Assembly: GCA_963640855.1 (NCBI GenBank)
Contig: CAVIAJ010000017.1
Coordinates: 1 to 34,043 of the forward strand
Origin: Methanarcanum sp963640855
GTDB taxonomy: Archaea > Thermoplasmatota > Thermoplasmata > Methanomassiliicoccales > Methanomethylophilaceae
DNA: 34,043 bases
Direction of reading: 5' to 3'
The first letter of the stretch is position 1; each line of letters begins with the position of its first letter. The notes under the pieces are model-generated. The model was not told where the DNA came from, searched no databases, and was given only the letters and a program-made list of their open reading frames with translations. Made by a program: the position numbers and the translations under genes. This document shows positions 30,580-34,043 of the stretch, piece by piece.

Positions 30580-32940
30580 ATGGAAGGCAGTACGGGCGCA
30601 ATAACGAATCGCGATTCGTCTATGGGAAAAGCCATAGATTACGCATTTCCGAGGCGGAATCCGTGGATATTATCGTCTTCTTCCTGAAAGATCAGGCCTT
30701 TCGATTATATATGATTCTTTGATTTCGGCAATGAAACGCGGAGTCAAAGTACGTATTCTCACGGGAACATATCTCGGGATAACATCTCCTTTCGCATTGG
30801 AGGAAATGCTTACGCTCGGAGAGAATGCCGAAGTGCGTCTTTTCTCAGATGAAGGCATATCATTCCATCCCAAGGCGTACATTATTCATACGGCGGATCC
30901 CGACGGCGACCGCATATTGATCGGTTCTTCGAATCTTTCCCGTTCCGCTCTTACGGACGGTGTGGAATGGAATTACAATCTGAAACGCAGTATGGATCCC
31001 ACATCGTTTTCATCATTCGAACGTGAATTCGAATATTTTTACGGAGAACATTCCGTTTTACTGACCCCGGAAATTGTCAGAGAGTACAGAGATTCATGGG
31101 TGAAACCTTCCGCCCGCATAGTTCCGAAACATTCTGAGACTATGGCTCCTGAAGGGCCTCAGATTCCCGCTCTGTTTGCATTGAAACATACCCGCGAAGA
31201 AGGTATGGACAAGGCACTTATTGTGGCTGCGACAGGCGTCGGGAAAACATTCATCGCCGCATACGATTCCCAATCATTCGAAAGAATTCTTTTTGTCGCA
31301 CACCGCCGCGAAATACTTGAACAGGCGGAGAAGACATTCAGACAGTTCCATCCCGGAAAAACCACAGGTTTTCTGTACAGCGGTCACAGGGATACGGATG
31401 CGGATTTGCTGTTTGCGAGCGTGCAGTCACTCCGTCAGGAAAATATTCTCGATAAAATCGCATCCGACCGTTTTGATTACATTGTAATCGACGAATTCCA
31501 TCATGCCGCCGCGGGCAGTTACAGCAGGATATTGGAGCATTTTAAGCCGAAATTCATGTTGGGACTCACGGCAACGCCCGAAAGGATGGATGCAAGAGAT
31601 GTTTTCGTACTCTGCGACTACAATGTAGTGTATGAAATCGGGGTGTCCGATGCAATCCGCTTCGGACGTCTCGTTCCGTTTTATTACTACGGAATTGCCG
31701 ATAATACAGATTACACAGAACTGAGGTATTCCAACGGACGTTACAATGACGACGATCTCGATGCCGCACTGATAAACGAGGCACGTGCCGAATTGATCTA
31801 CAGACACTACATGAAACATCCTTCCGAGCGTGCCGTCGGTTTCTGTTCGGGAATCCGTCATGCCGAATTCATGAAATCTTTCTTCATGCGCAGGGGAATA
31901 GAATCACGTGCAGTTGTTTCCGGAGGCGATGACGACAGATCTCTCTCGGTTTCGGATTTCGAGGACGGAAAAGTGTCTGTATTGTTCACCGTGGATATGT
32001 TCAATGAAGGGGTCGATATTCCTTCCATAGACACAGTTATGTTCCTCCGTCCCACCGAATCGCGTACGGTTTTCATTCAGCAGTTGGGCAGGGGACTGAG
32101 AAAGTCCGAAGACAAAACACACCTTACGGTATTGGATTTCATCGGAAATTACCGCAGAGCGGATATGATTCCGTCTCTTCTCACAGGAGTGGAGAATATT
32201 TCCCTGGATTCCAGGGCAATATCCGCCTATGCTCCGTGCGGGTGTGTCATAGATTTTGATCTCGAATCCATCGACATTATGGAACGTGTCGCGGAGAGAA
32301 ACAGAGCAATCAAAGATACGATTGATTCGGAATTCAAACGCATAACGGCCGAACTCGGACACGTGCCGACCAGGATGGAGTTTTTCACAAACCTCGATGA
32401 AGTTCTGTGCGGACGTATGAACACAGTAAGGGACAGAGTATTCAGAGATTATCTGGGATATCTGAGTAAGAATGAACTCGCTACACCGATAGAAATCGCG
32501 TTTGCATCGGGAATTGCAGGGAATTCATACATTTTGTAGAAACAACTGCGATGAACAGACTTTACAAGATGCCTCTGCTTCTGTCGTTTTTCAGAAACGG
32601 AGTAATGCATCCTGCGGCATCGGATGACGACATTATTCAGTCATTCAAAACATTCTATTCCAATCCTTCCAACCGTCCGGACATATCAGGACTGAAGGGA
32701 TTGGGGCCGTATGATAAGATATCGGACACCAAATGGCTGAAACTCGCAAGAGACAATCCCATTCATTTTATCATGAAATCCGGCGGAGAAAAGTTCTTCA
32801 GCTACAGGGACGGAGAATTCTCATTTTCGGAAGAGATGAAACAGTTCATTCCGATGAAAGTTTTCTCAAATCATGTGCTTGACGCGGTAAACTACCGTGT
32901 GGCGGAATTCAGAAGATCCCGCTACATTTTGAAACAGTAA
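30580..32940 (+). pseudogene. PLD-like/DEAD helicase, disrupted by three single-base deletions
   Basis: Read in three frames this gives one protein of about 786 residues. A phospholipase-D-like domain comes first (VDIIV...SGLSIIYDSL, RGVKVRILTGTYLGIT, SFHPKAYII, GSSNLSRSAL). The helicase follows: Walker A AATGVGKT, motif II DEFHH, LTATPERMD, FNEGVDIPSIDT and QQLGRGLRKS. A C-terminal extension is seen in large PLD-helicases. The frame changes after gca at 30645 (a missing A restores AISEAESVD), after gat at 30692 (a missing T restores FLKDSGLS), and in the T-run at 32532-32535 (a missing T restores YIFVETTAMNRLYKM). Left uncorrected, the main frame (TTG 30719 to TAG 32539) still encodes most of the protein. 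Either a decayed gene or sequence errors; all three are short-run contractions. Confidence 0.8.
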
Positions 32941-32973
32941 ATTGTTTATCCGTTCTGTCCGTACGTTCGGAAT

Positions 32974-33276
32974 ATGGCAGAAAAACTCGTTCGCGACAGA
33001 ATACCTGAGATTATCAAATCCAGCGGGAAAGAATGTAAATACAGAATTGCGGACGGTTCGGAGTACACGAAACTTCTCACTGACAAATTGGATGAAGAAG
33101 TTGCCGAATTCAAGGATGCACGTAACCTTGAGGAACTGGCGGATGTAATGGAAGTACTGTTTTCATTCGCAGAGTATCTCGGTTATACCAGAGACGATCT
33201 TCTGAAAGAAAATGCCCGCAAGAGAGAAGAAAGAGGTTCTTTCAAAACGGGAGCGGTTCTTGATATGGGAAATTAG
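32974..33276 (+). CDS. MazG-like nucleoside triphosphate pyrophosphohydrolase
   Basis: 100 residues. The start EKLVRDRIPEIIKSSGKE and the metal-binding helix pair LDEEVAEF (about 38-45) and EELADVMEVLFSFAEYLG (about 53-70) match small all-alpha NTP pyrophosphohydrolases related to MazG and HisE. Such proteins clear non-canonical nucleotides. It follows the helicase pseudogene by 33 bases in the same direction, a pairing that suggests one functional unit. It is intact. It stops with TAG, unlike every gene left of 30.5 kb in this window. The natural substrate cannot be told from sequence. Confidence 0.88.
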   Translation: MAEKLVRDRIPEIIKSSGKECKYRIADGSEYTKLLTDKLDEEVAEFKDARNLEELADVMEVLFSFAEYLGYTRDDLLKENARKREERGSFKTGAVLDMGN

Positions 33277-33305
33277 GCGCAGATATCTCTTCGAAAGTAT
33301 CAGCC

Positions 33306-33675
33306 CTATTCTTTCGATTTAACATCTGCAATCATCGTAACGAGGAGTTCTCTAAGCGGAGGGATGTCATCGGTGATTGTATTCCATTGGAATTCTTGCT
33401 GTACATTATGATATTGGTGTGCCATAATGTCGCGTGTTCCTTTGGATATTTTTCCAATATTTGTGGTCCATATACGCAGACGTAAGCTCAGGAGACAGCT
33501 CTTTGGCCATTTGTCCGATACGCTGAAGACAAAATGCTGCTGAGGCTTGATATACTCTGTCTTCAAGAAAAGCATCTTCATCACCACCAGTACGTTCAAT
33601 GATGTCTGCAATAATGTCGCAGTTTTCCAGCATTATTGTTAGTTTTCTCAAATCTGTGGCGGCATTAGGATTCAT
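33306..33675 (-). pseudogene. hepT: HepT-like toxin gene, frameshifted
   Basis: The N-terminal part (MNPNAATDLRKLTIMLENCD...QASAAFCLQRIGQMAKELS...YWKNI) and the C-terminal part (KGTRDIMAHQYHN...LRELLVTMIAD) lie in two frames. Removing one base of the GG at 33444-33445 (CC on the coding strand) joins them as WKNIKGTRDIMAHQY, which contains the HepT R-X4-H motif (here RDIMAH). As it stands, translation stops soon after the shift (TAA) and the RX4H residues, usually essential for the toxin/ribonuclease, are lost. The 5' end overlaps mntA by 11 bases, as in MNT/HepT operons. The full frame would end with TAG. Confidence 0.8.
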
Positions 33676-33973
33676 AAACGACCCTCACATCCTTCGAAAT
33701 TGTATCAGCAAAATCTTTGTGTAATCCGTTTTTGCAAACGACATCAATCTCTGAACCTAATGCCTCTTTAAGATCCGTAAAAAATCCGCCAAGTGTGAAT
33801 AATGTGCAGTCACTCGGCGCTACTATCAAAAAATCATAATCACTATCCGGACGGTAATCTCCGCGGGCGCGAGAACCAAAAAGGAATACTTTCTTCATAC
33901 CGTATTCTTCAGCGATTGGTTTAACTATGTGGCGAATTTCGTCAATTGTCAAATCCCTGTGTTCTGCCTCCAT
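33665..33973 (-). CDS. mntA: MNT-type nucleotidyltransferase antitoxin
   Basis: 102 residues. A minimal nucleotidyltransferase with VFLFGSRARGDYRPDSDYDFLI (about 29-50): the GS-x10-D-x-D motif with both metal-binding Asp residues, and a third acidic residue in EIDVV (about 75-79). In MNT/HepT modules this protein blocks the toxin by adding AMP residues to it. The frame opens with GTG at 34012, but ATG 33973 gives the usual length and leaves room for a promoter. A palindrome (33991-34007) upstream may be an operator. The partner hepT is frameshifted, so the antitoxin appears orphaned. Confidence 0.9.
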   Translation of the reverse strand: MEAEHRDLTIDEIRHIVKPIAEEYGMKKVFLFGSRARGDYRPDSDYDFLIVAPSDCTLFTLGGFFTDLKEALGSEIDVVCKNGLHKDFADTISKDVRVVYES

Positions 33974-33990
33974 ATGAATGCTATTAACTA

Positions 33991-34007
33991 ACGATTTCCG
34001 AAATCGT
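33991..34007. promoter_or_regulatory. Palindrome upstream of mntA
   Basis: ACGATTT, three bases, AAATCGT: a perfect 7-base inverted repeat 18-34 bases before the mntA ATG. Position fits an autoregulatory site of a toxin-antitoxin operon. Confidence 0.45.
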
Positions 34008-34043
34008 TGCACTTTACTTTTTCCGATTCTTACTTCCTCTCGG

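Noticed and set aside
30606..30617. Perfect palindrome GAATCGCGATTC near the helicase start
   Set aside because: It lies within the apparent coding part of the pseudogene and a 12-base palindrome is not rare in 34 kb.
32537..32539. TAG ending the main helicase frame as a possible pyrrolysine codon
   Set aside because: Reading through TAG gives only four more codons before TGA, whereas a one-base shift restores a long matching C-terminus.

Overview
The window reads as a gut- or rumen-type methanogenic archaeon of the order Methanomassiliicoccales (Methanomethylophilaceae-like). This is inferred from the gene set, since no search was run. The supporting genes are an HdrD-type heterodisulfide reductase subunit with two complete CCG motifs, an archaeal Lhr helicase, a DUF531-like protein, short-form ThiC, EFR1-type flavodoxin/ferredoxin proteins, a bacterial-type gyrase operon and a giant BspA-like leucine-rich-repeat surface protein. 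Promoters have archaeal TATA boxes about 25-30 bases from the transcript start. Of the 24 genes up to about 30.2 kb (counting the edge fragment), none stops with TAG by my reading (18 TGA, 6 TAA). That fits a lineage in which TAG can encode pyrrolysine.

Layout. 1-4.5 kb: the last codons of one BspA-like gene, its terminator, then a complete 1393-residue paralogue with an almost identical terminator. 4.7-7.6 kb: tRNA-Thr, a small multi-pass membrane protein divergent from a transglutaminase-like protein lacking the catalytic Cys, and thiC. 7.7-10.3 kb: a feoA-feoB-Cys-rich iron operon with operator-like palindromes at its promoter. 10.3-15.1 kb: gyrB-gyrA and a small membrane protein, preceded by a 25-base alternating pyrimidine-purine tract. 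15.1-21.3 kb: tRNA-Phe, a 54-residue protein plus DUF531-like gene, purM, an EFR1-type protein with an FtsJ methyltransferase, and lhr. 21.3-24 kb: hdrD with a very long low-complexity extension and a C-terminal domain resembling a dead Vsr/DUF559 nuclease. 24.1-27.3 kb: an operon of cysteine desulfurase, EFR1-type protein, short-chain dehydrogenase and O6-alkylguanine-DNA methyltransferase. 27.3-30.2 kb: two DUF4143-type AAA ATPases with shared flanking repeats and three copies of a palindromic site. 30.3-34 kb: a CAT-anticodon tRNA, then an accessory stretch with a frameshifted PLD-helicase, a MazG-like pyrophosphohydrolase and an MNT/HepT pair whose hepT is frameshifted.

How it fits together. 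Much of the window concerns iron, sulfur and electron flow: Fe(II) uptake (feo), sulfur mobilisation (cysteine desulfurase), Fe-S flavo-ferredoxins, Fe-S dependent ThiC and the Fe-S protein HdrD, which carries out the last step of methanogenic energy metabolism. The strongest oddities are the hdrD fusion, the repeat-linked ATPase pair, the supercoiling-sensitive sequence before gyrase, and the abrupt change at about 30.5 kb to broken genes and TAG stops.
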